Source: Rhizobium leguminosarum
GTDB lineage: Bacteria > Pseudomonadota > Alphaproteobacteria > Rhizobiales > Rhizobiaceae
Direction: 5' to 3'
NCBI RefSeq assembly: GCF_001679785.1
Contig: NZ_CP016287.1
Coordinates: 1,178,001 to 1,242,000, forward strand
Length of the DNA: 64,000 nucleotides
Shown: positions 7,959 through 15,671 of the stretch, piece by piece
Layout of the letters: every line of letters starts with the position of its first letter
Numbering within the stretch: position 1 is the stretch's first letter
The notes under the pieces: model-generated
Seen by the model: only the letters and a program-made list of their open reading frames with translations
The model's database searches: none
What the model was told of the DNA's origin: nothing
Position numbers and translations under genes: made by a program

Positions 7959-8576
7959 ATGCAGGAATATCATTTGATCACGCGTGAAATCGGTATCGAT
8001 GCGGCCCACCGTATCCCGCACCACGAGTCGAAATGCCATAACTTGCACGGTCATCGATATAAGATTGCCGCGACTTGCGTGGGCCCCCTGTGTGGCGACG
8101 GGGAGCAGACTGGCATGGTCCTCGATTTCGGTTTCTTGAAGGACGAAATGATGGCCGAGATCGATGCCTGCTGCGATCATGGCATGATGATTTGGGTAGA
8201 CGATCCCTGGATCGGCTCCTTTCTCCCCGAAAACGCATCTGAAGCCAAGGCCGCCGCGGTTCTGCGGAAATACCGTGACGAGGTGACCCATGCCGGTCAA
8301 AAGCTGATCGAAGGTCCATTCGGCAAGACACTTTTGCTGGCGAGCGTGCCAACTGCGGAGAACCTCGCGAAGCATTGGTTCGATAGGCTGGCACCCCGCG
8401 TTAGGTTCCGAAGCCATAACCGCGCACATCTCCTGCGAGTAGAGGTTTGGGAAACGCCAAACTGTATGGCGACATACAACACCCAGGATCCAGACTGGTT
8501 CGCGTTCGATGCGGTGCCGAAACTGCCCTCCGGCAGATTGAGTCATTTGGCAGGTTACGACTCCGGATTGAGCTGA
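7959..8576 (+). CDS. queD: 6-carboxy-5,6,7,8-tetrahydropterin synthase (QueD/ToyB-type)
   Basis: Makes 6-carboxytetrahydropterin from the FolE product. Zinc ligands are His17 (DAAHRIP) and His30/His32 (LHGHRY), with catalytic Cys26 between them (SKCHNLHGH) and a CDHGMM motif near residue 72. At 205 residues it is much longer than the E. coli enzyme of about 120; the extra residues form an insertion between the CDHGMM and PTAENLAK regions and a C-terminal extension, a layout seen in longer QueD/PTPS forms. ATG 7959 follows a weak GGGGA site. It is transcribed divergently from the phosphoribosyltransferase operon. Together with FolE, QueE and QueC it completes the GTP-to-preQ0 pathway within 8.4 kb. 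Confidence 0.92.
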   Translation: MQEYHLITREIGIDAAHRIPHHESKCHNLHGHRYKIAATCVGPLCGDGEQTGMVLDFGFLKDEMMAEIDACCDHGMMIWVDDPWIGSFLPENASEAKAAAVLRKYRDEVTHAGQKLIEGPFGKTLLLASVPTAENLAKHWFDRLAPRVRFRSHNRAHLLRVEVWETPNCMATYNTQDPDWFAFDAVPKLPSGRLSHLAGYDSGLS

Positions 8577-8772
8577 TATCCATGGACGGTGATGTCAGGT
8601 TAACTCGATCAAGTAAGCTTTCGGCATGCTGGTTGGATCAGGCCGCTGTCGCGGTGACCGCCTTCCTGCGCGAAAACATAAGGGTCAGCTAACCGCTTAG
8701 TGACGCCGCCATCTCGACAAGATTCCTCACCTGCGCTAGGGCTATCGCTTCTGGAACGGAAGAGGAACCATT

Positions 8773-9003
8773 ATGATCCCTAAGCCCCGGCGCCTCACAC
8801 CCTACCCCGACCATGACCTCGATTGTCAGGCCGCCCTGGAAGCCACATTCCAACACGTGGTCGATCTTGCGGTAACCAGCGGGTGGAACAAGGTCGAAGC
8901 CATCACGGCCTTCCAAGAGCTCGCCTACGCGCATCTCTCCACCGAGGACGAGAACATGCACGCCACCCTCGCCGTTCTCCACGCCGGTCTCACCAACCAC
9001 TGA
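8773..9003 (+). CDS. Small conserved-looking protein of unknown function
   Basis: A 76-residue acidic protein preceded by AGAGGAA 6 bases before ATG 8773. It looks wholly helical (DCQAALEATFQHVVDLAV, WNKVEAITAFQELAYAHL) with no catalytic motif or membrane segment. Short proteins of this style are common in rhizobial genomes and plasmids, but no family name can be given. The 196 bp before it (8577-8772) holds no supported gene. It lies 71 bp before the IS6 end, so it could belong with queD or be an unrelated plasmid gene. Confidence 0.5.
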   Translation: MIPKPRRLTPYPDHDLDCQAALEATFQHVVDLAVTSGWNKVEAITAFQELAYAHLSTEDENMHATLAVLHAGLTNH

Positions 9004-10899
9004 ATTCAACACCGCCGCCGTGGTAATAGGACGCCACACCGATGATCGGGACCGCGATGAACGGTATTAGTCGGGCACTGTAAAGTTATCAGCGGATTGA
9101 TGCAGCGATAGCTGGCCGGGACGGCTGTCAGGCTGCGGCGACACACGCGATTTTGTTCCAGATTTGCATGGCGGCGTTACGCAGGTCTCGATGTTGAGCC
9201 GATGACAGCGTATTGCGGGGAAAGTGGAACAGGTTGGCAATCGGATCATGGATGGAAACGAACCGCTGAAGCTGGCGTGCCGACTTGAAGCGTTTCATGG
9301 TCCTTTCGCGTCGTCGGGTCGGCTGGTGCGAATTTTCCGCTCGATTATTGAGGCCTTTGTGCGACCGGTGTTCGACACCGGGCATGAGGTCGCGCCTGGC
9401 GGCATCATAGGACCGGAGCTTGTCGGTGATCATGACCCGTGGTGTCCGCCCTTGAGCCTTCAGCAACTTACGCATCAGACGCTTTGCCGCCTTGCCATTT
9501 CGGCGGCTTTGCACCAGTACTTCGAGGACGAAGCCGTCCTGATCGACCGCACGCCAGAGCCACTGCTTCTTGCCATTGATGGCCACCACGCATTCGTCGA
9601 GATGCCATATGTGGACGGCCCCTCCTTGCAAGAACTCTTTGATGATTTGATCGGATCTCTTGCGTTCATATGTCCGGCCTTTTGTTGCGTTCACACATGA
9701 ACGCTGGCCAAGATGGGTTCCGCGACGTGGGTTCCAAACACTTGATCGGCCTCGTTGGGCCACTGGCATCTACGGAGTGTACCGCGTCTCGGATCGATCG
9801 ATCACACCATCTAATCGTTTCCTGCAAGTTCACGCATCAGCTCAGCACGGTAGCGTCTGTATCCTGCTCACCGTGACCGACTGATCTCTTCACGCCGCGC
9901 AGGCCAGAGCCGGGCGCGCAGCATTGCCCTTGTAAGCCTCGCCGGTCACCATCATTTTCCAGGCGATCCTGGCGATCTTGTTGGCCAACGCGACAGCCGC
10001 GAGTTTTGGGGCCTTGCGCTTGAGCAACTCGATGAGCCAGAGCGAAGCGTTCCTGCCTCTTCCCGCTCTCACCTGTCGAAGCAACGAGGTCGCACCCACG
10101 ACCAATGTTTTGCGCAATGCCTCATCGCCGGCCCTCGTAATGATACCGAGCCTGACTTTGCCAGCAGTCGAATGATCCTTGGGCGTCAGGCCCATCCAGG
10201 CGGCAAACTGCCTTCCAGATCTGAACTGTTCCGGTGCCGGCGCTTTCATCACCAGCAAGACCGCGCCGATTGGTCCGACACCAGGGATCTTTGCAAGACG
10301 GCGACAACATTCATTGTTGCGATACCAAGCCATCAGTTTTGCCTCCACCTCTTTCAGGCGCTCACCCAACTGCGCAAATTCCTCAACGAGAGACGCGAAC
10401 AGCTCACGCGCCACAGCCGGAATGCTTTCATCAATCATGATGCGTTCCAGAAGGAGCGGAAGATGAGACATGCCTTTGGCCGCGGTCAGCCCGAACTCAG
10501 CTGCATAGCCACGAATCGTATTGGCAAGCTGCGTCTGTGCGGCGACAGCGCGCTCGCGCATGCCCACCAGCATCAGCACGGCTTGCTGATCCGCACTCTT
10601 TACCGGAACGAACCGCATCGTCGGGCGGCTCATCGCCTCGCATAGCGCTTCGGCATCGGCCGCATCATTCTTGCCGCGCTTGACGTAGGGCTTCGCCAGT
10701 TGTGGCGCGATCAGCTTTACCTCATGTCCGAACCCTGTCAGCAACCGCGCCCAGTGATGCGAAGCGGCACAGGCTTCGATCGCAATCGCGGTCGGTGGGC
10801 ATGTCGCAAAGAAATCCACCATCTCCTTGCGGCGCATCTTCGTATCCATCCGAGGTGGGCCGCAGGACTTAATGGGGTTCGCGTGGTAACGTCGGGTTC

Positions 10900-11145
10900 A
10901 TGGAGATCGATGAGGACAAGATCGACGATGCCGTTTTGGCGCTGTTGTGGCTAACGCTGCATAACGAGCGTTGTGCCTGGAAGGGCTTTGACTGGGCAAC
11001 GACGGATCGCTTGCATCAGAAGGGCATGATCGGCGACCCGGTGAACAAGTCGAAGTCGCTGGTGCTGACGGACGAGGGTCTGCGGCGGTCGGAGGAGCTG
11101 TTTCGGACGCTGTTTACGCGGCAACCGATATCGCCACCGCCTTGA
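10900..11145 (+). CDS. DUF6429-like passenger protein of IS66 copy A1
   Basis: This 81-residue protein starts MEIDEDKIDDAVLALLWLTLH and contains a winged-helix-like stretch (DRLHQKGMIGDPVNKSKSLVLTDEG). It matches what I recall of the DUF6429 family found with rhizobial IS66 elements; the function is unknown. It is transcribed towards tnpC, and the 3' ends overlap by 32 bp. An identical copy sits in IS66 copy A2 at 33717-33962, so the gene travels with the element. It could modulate transposition, but nothing in the sequence proves this. Confidence 0.7.
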   Translation: MEIDEDKIDDAVLALLWLTLHNERCAWKGFDWATTDRLHQKGMIGDPVNKSKSLVLTDEGLRRSEELFRTLFTRQPISPPP

Positions 11146-12757
11146 TCCTCTTCCATTCCCAAGGCAAGAGCTCACGCAGGCGGGAGACGGGAAGATCTGC
11201 GATGCGCGTCAGCACATCTGCGAGCCAAGCCTTCGGGTCGATGTCGTTGAGGCGGGCCGTCGTAATAAGGGTCAGCATGATGGCCGCCCGGTCGGCGCCC
11301 CGCTCGGATCCGGCGAAGCTCCAGTTTTTTCTTCCACATGCAACCCCGCGCAGGGCTCTTTCCGCCGCGTTATTCGTCATGCAGATCCTGCCGTCGTCGG
11401 CGTATCTGGCAAAGTCGGCCCAGCGCGACAGCATATAGTTGATGGGTTCAATCACCGGTGAGGATCGCGACAGGCCTTCGAGTTCCAGCCTGAACCAAGC
11501 CTCCAGTTCGTCGAGCAGCGGCTTGCTCTTTTCCTGGCGCACGGCAAGGCGCTCTTCGGCGCTTTTGCCGTTGATGTCGCGCTCGATGTCAAACAGCGCA
11601 TCGATGCGTTTGACCGCTTCCAGCGCCGTCGCAGAGACAGGCCTCAAGCCCTTGCCCCGCCGGGCACTGCGAGAGACATCGGCCAGCTCGAAGAACTTTC
11701 GCCGCGCATGGGCAAAACAGAAGGCTGGCGTTACCGGGATTTGTTTCCTGCTCCGGTCGAAGAGCGGATTGAAGCCATTGTAGCAATCGGCCTGCAGGAT
11801 GCCGGTGAACTCGGCCAAATGTCGTTGCGGATGTTCGCCACGCCGGTCGCTGGAGGCGTAGAAGACGGCAGCCGGCGGCGACTGCCCGCCAAATGGCCGG
11901 TCGTCGCAAACGTAAGTCCATATGCGGCCGGTAATGCACTGCCCCTTGGCCAGGATCGGGATGGTGGTGTCATCGCCGTGGAGGCGCTCGGCCGCAAACA
12001 CGTGGGTTTCGATCATATCGAAGAGTGGCTTGACGGCGGCGCTGACGTAGCCAACCTGGTCGGCGAGCGTCTGGGTTGACAGATCAATCCCCTCGCTGCG
12101 GAACCGGCGACTTTGGCGGTTCAGGGGCTGATGCTCGGAGAATTTGTCGAAGACGATCGTGGAAAGAAGGTTGGGGCCAAGGAAGCCGCGCGACGTGGCA
12201 TGGAAAGGCGCCGGCGCCTGGCTGATGCAGCCACAGTCCCGGCAGGTAAATTTCTCCCGGACGGTTTCGACGATCTTGAAGCGGCGCGGGACCTCCTCCA
12301 GCGTCTCGGTAGTATCCTCACCAAGCTTCGACAGACGCTCGCTGCCACAATGGGTGCAGGCGGTCGGCGCGTCGACGACGAGACGTTCGCGCTCAATATT
12401 TTCTGGCCAGGGTTTGCGCACCGGGCGCTTGCGGGTGAAGGCACGAACGGTCTGTGTTTTCGCTGAGGCCGCCTCTGACGCAAGCTCATCCTCGGTCGCA
12501 TCAGCGACCAGTTCCTCAAGCTGCAATTCCATCTGGTCGATCAGCCGCTGGGTGCGCTCCCGGCTCGGACCGTGTTTGTCGCGCTCCAACTTGGCGATCA
12601 GCAATTGCAGATGGGCGTTGAGCGCCTCAATGCCGGAAAGTTTTGCTTTTGCACTGCTCGCTTCAGCCTCAGCGCGTATCCGCGCCTCGCGTTCCGCCAG
12701 CAACGCGGCGTGGGCGCTGGCAAGATCGTCCGGCAGTGAGAGAGGCGGTAACGACAT
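11114..12757 (-). CDS. tnpC: IS66-family transposase TnpC (copy A1)
   Basis: A complete 547-residue DDE transposase. It has an N-terminal coiled coil (about residues 10-75, including HLQLLIAKLERDKHG), a Cys-x2-Cys...Cys-x2-Cys zinc-finger region (ACTHCGSERL and TCRDCGC), then the catalytic domain. The catalytic motifs include LHGDDTTIPIL, ADCYNGFNPLF, FCFAHARRKF and CMTNNAAERALRG. ATG 12757 is preceded by the tnpB stop 47 bp upstream. Confidence 0.95.
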   Translation of the reverse strand: MSLPPLSLPDDLASAHAALLAEREARIRAEAEASSAKAKLSGIEALNAHLQLLIAKLERDKHGPSRERTQRLIDQMELQLEELVADATEDELASEAASAKTQTVRAFTRKRPVRKPWPENIERERLVVDAPTACTHCGSERLSKLGEDTTETLEEVPRRFKIVETVREKFTCRDCGCISQAPAPFHATSRGFLGPNLLSTIVFDKFSEHQPLNRQSRRFRSEGIDLSTQTLADQVGYVSAAVKPLFDMIETHVFAAERLHGDDTTIPILAKGQCITGRIWTYVCDDRPFGGQSPPAAVFYASSDRRGEHPQRHLAEFTGILQADCYNGFNPLFDRSRKQIPVTPAFCFAHARRKFFELADVSRSARRGKGLRPVSATALEAVKRIDALFDIERDINGKSAEERLAVRQEKSKPLLDELEAWFRLELEGLSRSSPVIEPINYMLSRWADFARYADDGRICMTNNAAERALRGVACGRKNWSFAGSERGADRAAIMLTLITTARLNDIDPKAWLADVLTRIADLPVSRLRELLPWEWKRIKAVAISVAA

Positions 12758-12804
12758 GCTGTCATAGAAGCATATTTATCCAACAAATTCAATGCAAAAG
12801 ACGT

Positions 12805-13155
12805 TCAAACCCGCGTCGGGCGCCAGGTTTCCTGAGGGGCTCGCCAGTCAATTCCGGACAGCAAATAAGAAAGCTGCGCCGGCGTGATTGCCACCGCGCC
12901 GCCCTCTACATTCGGCCAGATAAACCGGCCGCGTTCCAATTTTTTCGTGAACAGGCATGCGCCCTGGCCATCATGCCAGATCAATTTTACCAGATCACCT
13001 CGGCGGCCCCGGAAGCAGAACAGATGACCGCCCAGCGGGTCATGCTTCAACACTTCCTGCACCCGAAGGGCTAGCGAAGGAAAGCCGCACCGCATGTCTG
13101 TATGTCCGGTCGACAACCAAACCTTGACACCCGTTCCCATCGGAAACGGGTTCAT
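12805..13155 (-). CDS. tnpB: IS66 accessory protein TnpB (copy A1)
   Basis: A 116-residue IS66 Orf2 protein with the family's conserved blocks TDMRCGF, FCFRGRRGDLVKLIWHDGQG and LSYLLSGIDW. It starts at ATG 13155 and overlaps the tnpA stop by four bases. This intact copy shows what the tnpB remnants interrupted by recombinase elements (at 29009 and 35623) looked like. The Ser-Gly-Ile-Asp codons near its C terminus are the recombinase target. Confidence 0.93.
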   Translation of the reverse strand: MNPFPMGTGVKVWLSTGHTDMRCGFPSLALRVQEVLKHDPLGGHLFCFRGRRGDLVKLIWHDGQGACLFTKKLERGRFIWPNVEGGAVAITPAQLSYLLSGIDWRAPQETWRPTRV

Positions 13156-13580
13156 CGCAACGTCTCCAGACCCCGCATAATCCGCAGCAGGACGTCCACG
13201 TCGACATCCCGACCGACGATCACACGCCGGTCGTTCGCACTCACCACCTCCATGCGACCGTGGTCGCTGACAGGCGGCGGCACAGCGACAGTCGCCGCAG
13301 GTGGCGTGTTCGCAACAACCGGCTCGGCAACGACGATCGCTGGAACAAACCCGTTTGTCGAGCGGTGGACAAGCCGTCCTTCCCGGGCGGCCCTGCGCCA
13401 GGCATTCAACTGCCAGCGCGTGATCCCATGACGCTGCGCCGTGGCCGTCACCTGCCGCGGGCCGTTATAACTCTCAGCCACAATCGCTAGCTTCCCTTCA
13501 TCCGTGAAACGCCGGCGACGCCCGCTATCGACAATCTCCATCCGGCTAAAATGCCCGGTGAGATCATTCATCAAGTCCAT
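13152..13580 (-). CDS. tnpA: IS66 accessory protein TnpA (copy A1)
   Basis: A 142-residue helix-turn-helix protein of the transposase-8 type (RRRFTDEGKLAIVAESY...TATAQRHGITRWQLNAWRRAAREG). The first in-frame ATG (13580) is used; a start at the internal Met before EIVDSGRRRRF is possible. Its stop overlaps the tnpB start (ATGA). Confidence 0.85.
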   Translation of the reverse strand: MDLMNDLTGHFSRMEIVDSGRRRRFTDEGKLAIVAESYNGPRQVTATAQRHGITRWQLNAWRRAAREGRLVHRSTNGFVPAIVVAEPVVANTPPAATVAVPPPVSDHGRMEVVSANDRRVIVGRDVDVDVLLRIMRGLETLR

Positions 13581-14268
13581 GTGTGAAGCACCGTCTATAT
13601 TGCCGTCTATATAGACAGAGCATCCACACTCTCACTCACTCCACAATGCGGCCCAACTCGGATGCGTACGCATCTTCTTGCGCAGGATCGGCCGCTCGGC
13701 GGCGTTCACACCATGCAATTGAAAGACGTGCTTTGACGTATCCATGCCAATACGGATAATCTGATCCACGGACGGCTCCTTCGTTTGAGATCGTTAACAG
13801 CTCACTCTGGCACATTTCGATGCCGTTCGGGGGCCGTCCACCCCAACATTTGTCGCCCAGGCAGCCGGCTGACCGTCGCTTGATCTCCCGGGCGAAATGC
13901 CGTCCGAATTTCTCCGCCCAGCTTCGAATGGTCTGATGCGTGACGATGATGCCGCGGGCCGCCAGCATGTCCTCAACCATGCGCAGGCTGAGCGGAAAGC
14001 GAAAGTAGAGCCATACCGCGTGCGCAATGATCTCAGCGGGATAGCGGTGGCGACGATAAAGCGGATCACGAGCAACTTCTGACATGGCCCATGTACGCAC
14101 ATCTTCATCAGCCGTCGGTTAACTTTACGGTGCCAGGCCGTCCACCTCATCAGGCCCGAATGGCGTGCTTGGCACGTCGCCAGCCCGCTTTAAAGTGCCA
14201 TCGAGAGGACGAATGGGCTGGTCTTCCAGACCTCATGCATTTCGTGGGGCTATCCCGAAGCATTGCTC

Positions 14269-15663
14269 CTAATTATCACATAGCCTGAAGTGATATGACT
14301 TTGGCCGGGTGACGTGCTCATAACCCAGCACGCTCAATGTAGCACCTCGTCCACTGTTCTTGACACCAGTCCAGGCCAGCGTGGGATCCAAATGGTCGCA
14401 CCGATTTAAAAGAACCGTACCGGTCTCCAAATCCTCGGCAAGCGCATTCGCCGCAGCGACATCCTTCGTCCAAATAGACGCAGTGAGGCCGTAAGTGCTG
14501 TCATTCATCAATTCTAGCGCTTGTTGATCGGATTCAACGCGCATAACGCCCACGACCGGACCAAATGTCTCTTCTCTCATAAGGCGCATGCTATGGTCGA
14601 CGTCGACCAGTAGACGTGGTGACACGTAGGCGTCGCCCGGCCTGTCCAACTCAACCTTGGACAGAGGGACTAAATTCCTTGCACCCTTCCTGATCGCCTC
14701 ATCCAGATGTTCCCTTATCACAGACGCGGCGTATTTATTGACGACAGGACCGAGATTGACGTCGATATCGAGCGGATTGCCAAGATGATACGTGGTGGCG
14801 AGCTTCGCCGCGCGTTCAATGAATTCATCGTATACGTCCGAATGTGCATAGATCCGTTCGATCCCACAACAAGACTGGCCGCTGTTGAAGAAAGCGCCGT
14901 CGACAATGTTCTCGACAGAAAAGGCTACATCCGCATCAGCCCTAATGTAGGCAGGATCTTTGCCGCCGAGTTCAAGGCCGACCCCAATAAACCGATTTGC
15001 CGCTGCCTTTTGCACAAGACGACCTGTTCGCACTGAACCGGTAAACGCCACATAGTCAATGCGTTGATCGGCAATGATCCTTTCGGCATCGCTGTTAGTC
15101 ACCGTGATCACTTGAAAGACGTCACTGGGAAGTCGGATTGTTTCAAACGCTTTTGCGAATCGTTCTCCCGACAGAGGAGTCTGTGGGGCATGTTTCAAGA
15201 TCACACTGTTGCCGGCGATGATCGCTGGGACAACCGTATTGACTGCTGCGAGCAAAGGGTAGTTCCACGGCGCAATAACGTATACGACGCCGAGCGGGGA
15301 TCTCCGAATAAACCGTTTGAAACCGACCCGTGGTTCTGGACGAATGTCCTCCAGAGCCTCTGGGGCTAAAGCGACCATCGTAAGTGCGCGATCGGCACAG
15401 GTTCGCACTTCGCTTGGCGTTTGCGAAATCGGTCGGCCCATCTGTTGCGTGATCTCCAGAGCGATATCTTCCTGATTATCTAGAAGATACTGGGCAAACT
15501 TCTCACAAATTTGGAGCCGCTCTTTCAATGGGAATTTACGCCAGAGTTTTTGAGCGGCGACTGCTCGCTCCAAAATAGCATCGACTTGTTGCGCCGACGC
15601 ATAGCTTCGTTCAGCAACGATGCTGCCATCGATAGGCGAAATAGTGCGTTGAAGGTCAGTCAT
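14269..15663 (-). CDS. Aldehyde dehydrogenase (NAD(P)-dependent, PuuC/GabD-like)
   Basis: An aldehyde dehydrogenase of 464 residues that oxidises an aldehyde to the acid. Landmarks are APWNYP (cofactor site), FTGSVRTG, the general base Glu231 in LELGGKDPAY and the catalytic cysteine at 265/266 in FNSGQSCCGIERIY. ATG 15663 is chosen over an in-frame TTG at 15675 because a GAGG site precedes it and the TTG overlaps the upstream stop. It is the last gene of the nine-gene operon, nine bases after the MetC-glutamine-synthetase fusion. In the gamma-glutamylation logic of the putrescine (Puu) pathway this enzyme would oxidise an aldehyde generated by the operon's GMC oxidoreductase. The true substrate is unknown. 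Confidence 0.9.
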   Translation of the reverse strand: MTDLQRTISPIDGSIVAERSYASAQQVDAILERAVAAQKLWRKFPLKERLQICEKFAQYLLDNQEDIALEITQQMGRPISQTPSEVRTCADRALTMVALAPEALEDIRPEPRVGFKRFIRRSPLGVVYVIAPWNYPLLAAVNTVVPAIIAGNSVILKHAPQTPLSGERFAKAFETIRLPSDVFQVITVTNSDAERIIADQRIDYVAFTGSVRTGRLVQKAAANRFIGVGLELGGKDPAYIRADADVAFSVENIVDGAFFNSGQSCCGIERIYAHSDVYDEFIERAAKLATTYHLGNPLDIDVNLGPVVNKYAASVIREHLDEAIRKGARNLVPLSKVELDRPGDAYVSPRLLVDVDHSMRLMREETFGPVVGVMRVESDQQALELMNDSTYGLTASIWTKDVAAANALAEDLETGTVLLNRCDHLDPTLAWTGVKNSGRGATLSVLGYEHVTRPKSYHFRLCDN

Positions 15664-15671
15664 TGTTTGCC

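Larger units (their letters stand above)
10842..13669 (-). mobile_element. IS66-family element, copy A1 (complete)
   Basis: This 2828-bp element has imperfect terminal inverted repeats (GTATCCATCCGAGGTGGGCC at 10842; GTACGCATCCGAGTTGGGCC inverted, ending at 13669). It is flanked by an exact 8-bp target duplication, GCATCTTC, at 10834-10841 and 13670-13677. It carries tnpA, tnpB and tnpC on the minus strand and a DUF6429 passenger gene on the plus strand. All reading frames are intact, so it may be active. Confidence 0.92.
9890..13769 (-). pseudogene. IS110-family transposase, interrupted
   Basis: The N terminus (GTG 13769, VDQIIRIGMDTSKHVFQLHG, with a DEDD-type first Asp) is separated from the body. 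The body runs from 10841 to 9890 (KMRRKEMVDFFATCPPTAI to the end), with the transposase-20 domain IPGVGPIGAVLLV and QFAAWMGLTPKDHST. Both parts join in frame at the duplicated GAAGATGC that flanks the IS66. The 319-residue body also forms an open frame on its own but lacks the catalytic N terminus. Confidence 0.85.
9609..13846 (-). mobile_element. IS110-family (IS1111-type) element, split by IS66
   Basis: It interrupts the IS6 transposase. Near each end is a 12-bp inverted repeat (GTGGACGGCCCC at 9611 and its complement at 13831-13842), a few bases inside the termini as in the IS1111 subgroup. No target duplication is seen, as expected. Without the nested IS66 the element is about 1.4 kb. Confidence 0.75.
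9128..14085 (-). pseudogene. IS6-family transposase, interrupted
   Basis: The N-terminal half lies at 14085-13847 (MSEVARDPLYRRHRYPAEII through the RRSAGCLGDK region). The catalytic half lies at 9608-9128, starting WHLDECVVAINGKKQWLWR and carrying the DDE residues and KRFKSARQLQRF. The two halves join in frame at LGDK/WHLDE once the IS110 is removed, as in intact IS6 transposases. The gene is inactive because of the insertion. Confidence 0.85.
9074..14134 (-). mobile_element. IS6-family element, split by an IS110 insertion
   Basis: Terminal inverted repeats are GGCACTGTAAAGTTA at 9074 and, inverted, GGCACCGTAAAGTTA ending at 14134. Removing the insertion at 9609-13846 leaves 823 bp, the normal IS6 size. 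Flanking 8-mers (9066-9073 and 14135-14142) do not match, so no target duplication remains. That suggests one flank was rearranged after insertion. Confidence 0.85.

Noticed and set aside
229..8576. Queuosine or DNA 7-deazapurine modification locus
   Set aside because: queF, tgt, dpd-type or phage DNA transglycosylase genes are absent, while nucleotide-converting enzymes (PRT, GMPR-like, PurA-like, PurB-like, HAD, nitrile hydratase) are present.
8447..8692. Possible gene overlapping the queD end
   Set aside because: It begins inside queD in another frame and shows no family features or ribosome site.
9074..14134. 8-bp target duplication around the IS6 element
   Set aside because: The flanking 8-mers (ATTAGTCG and AGGCCGTC) do not match.
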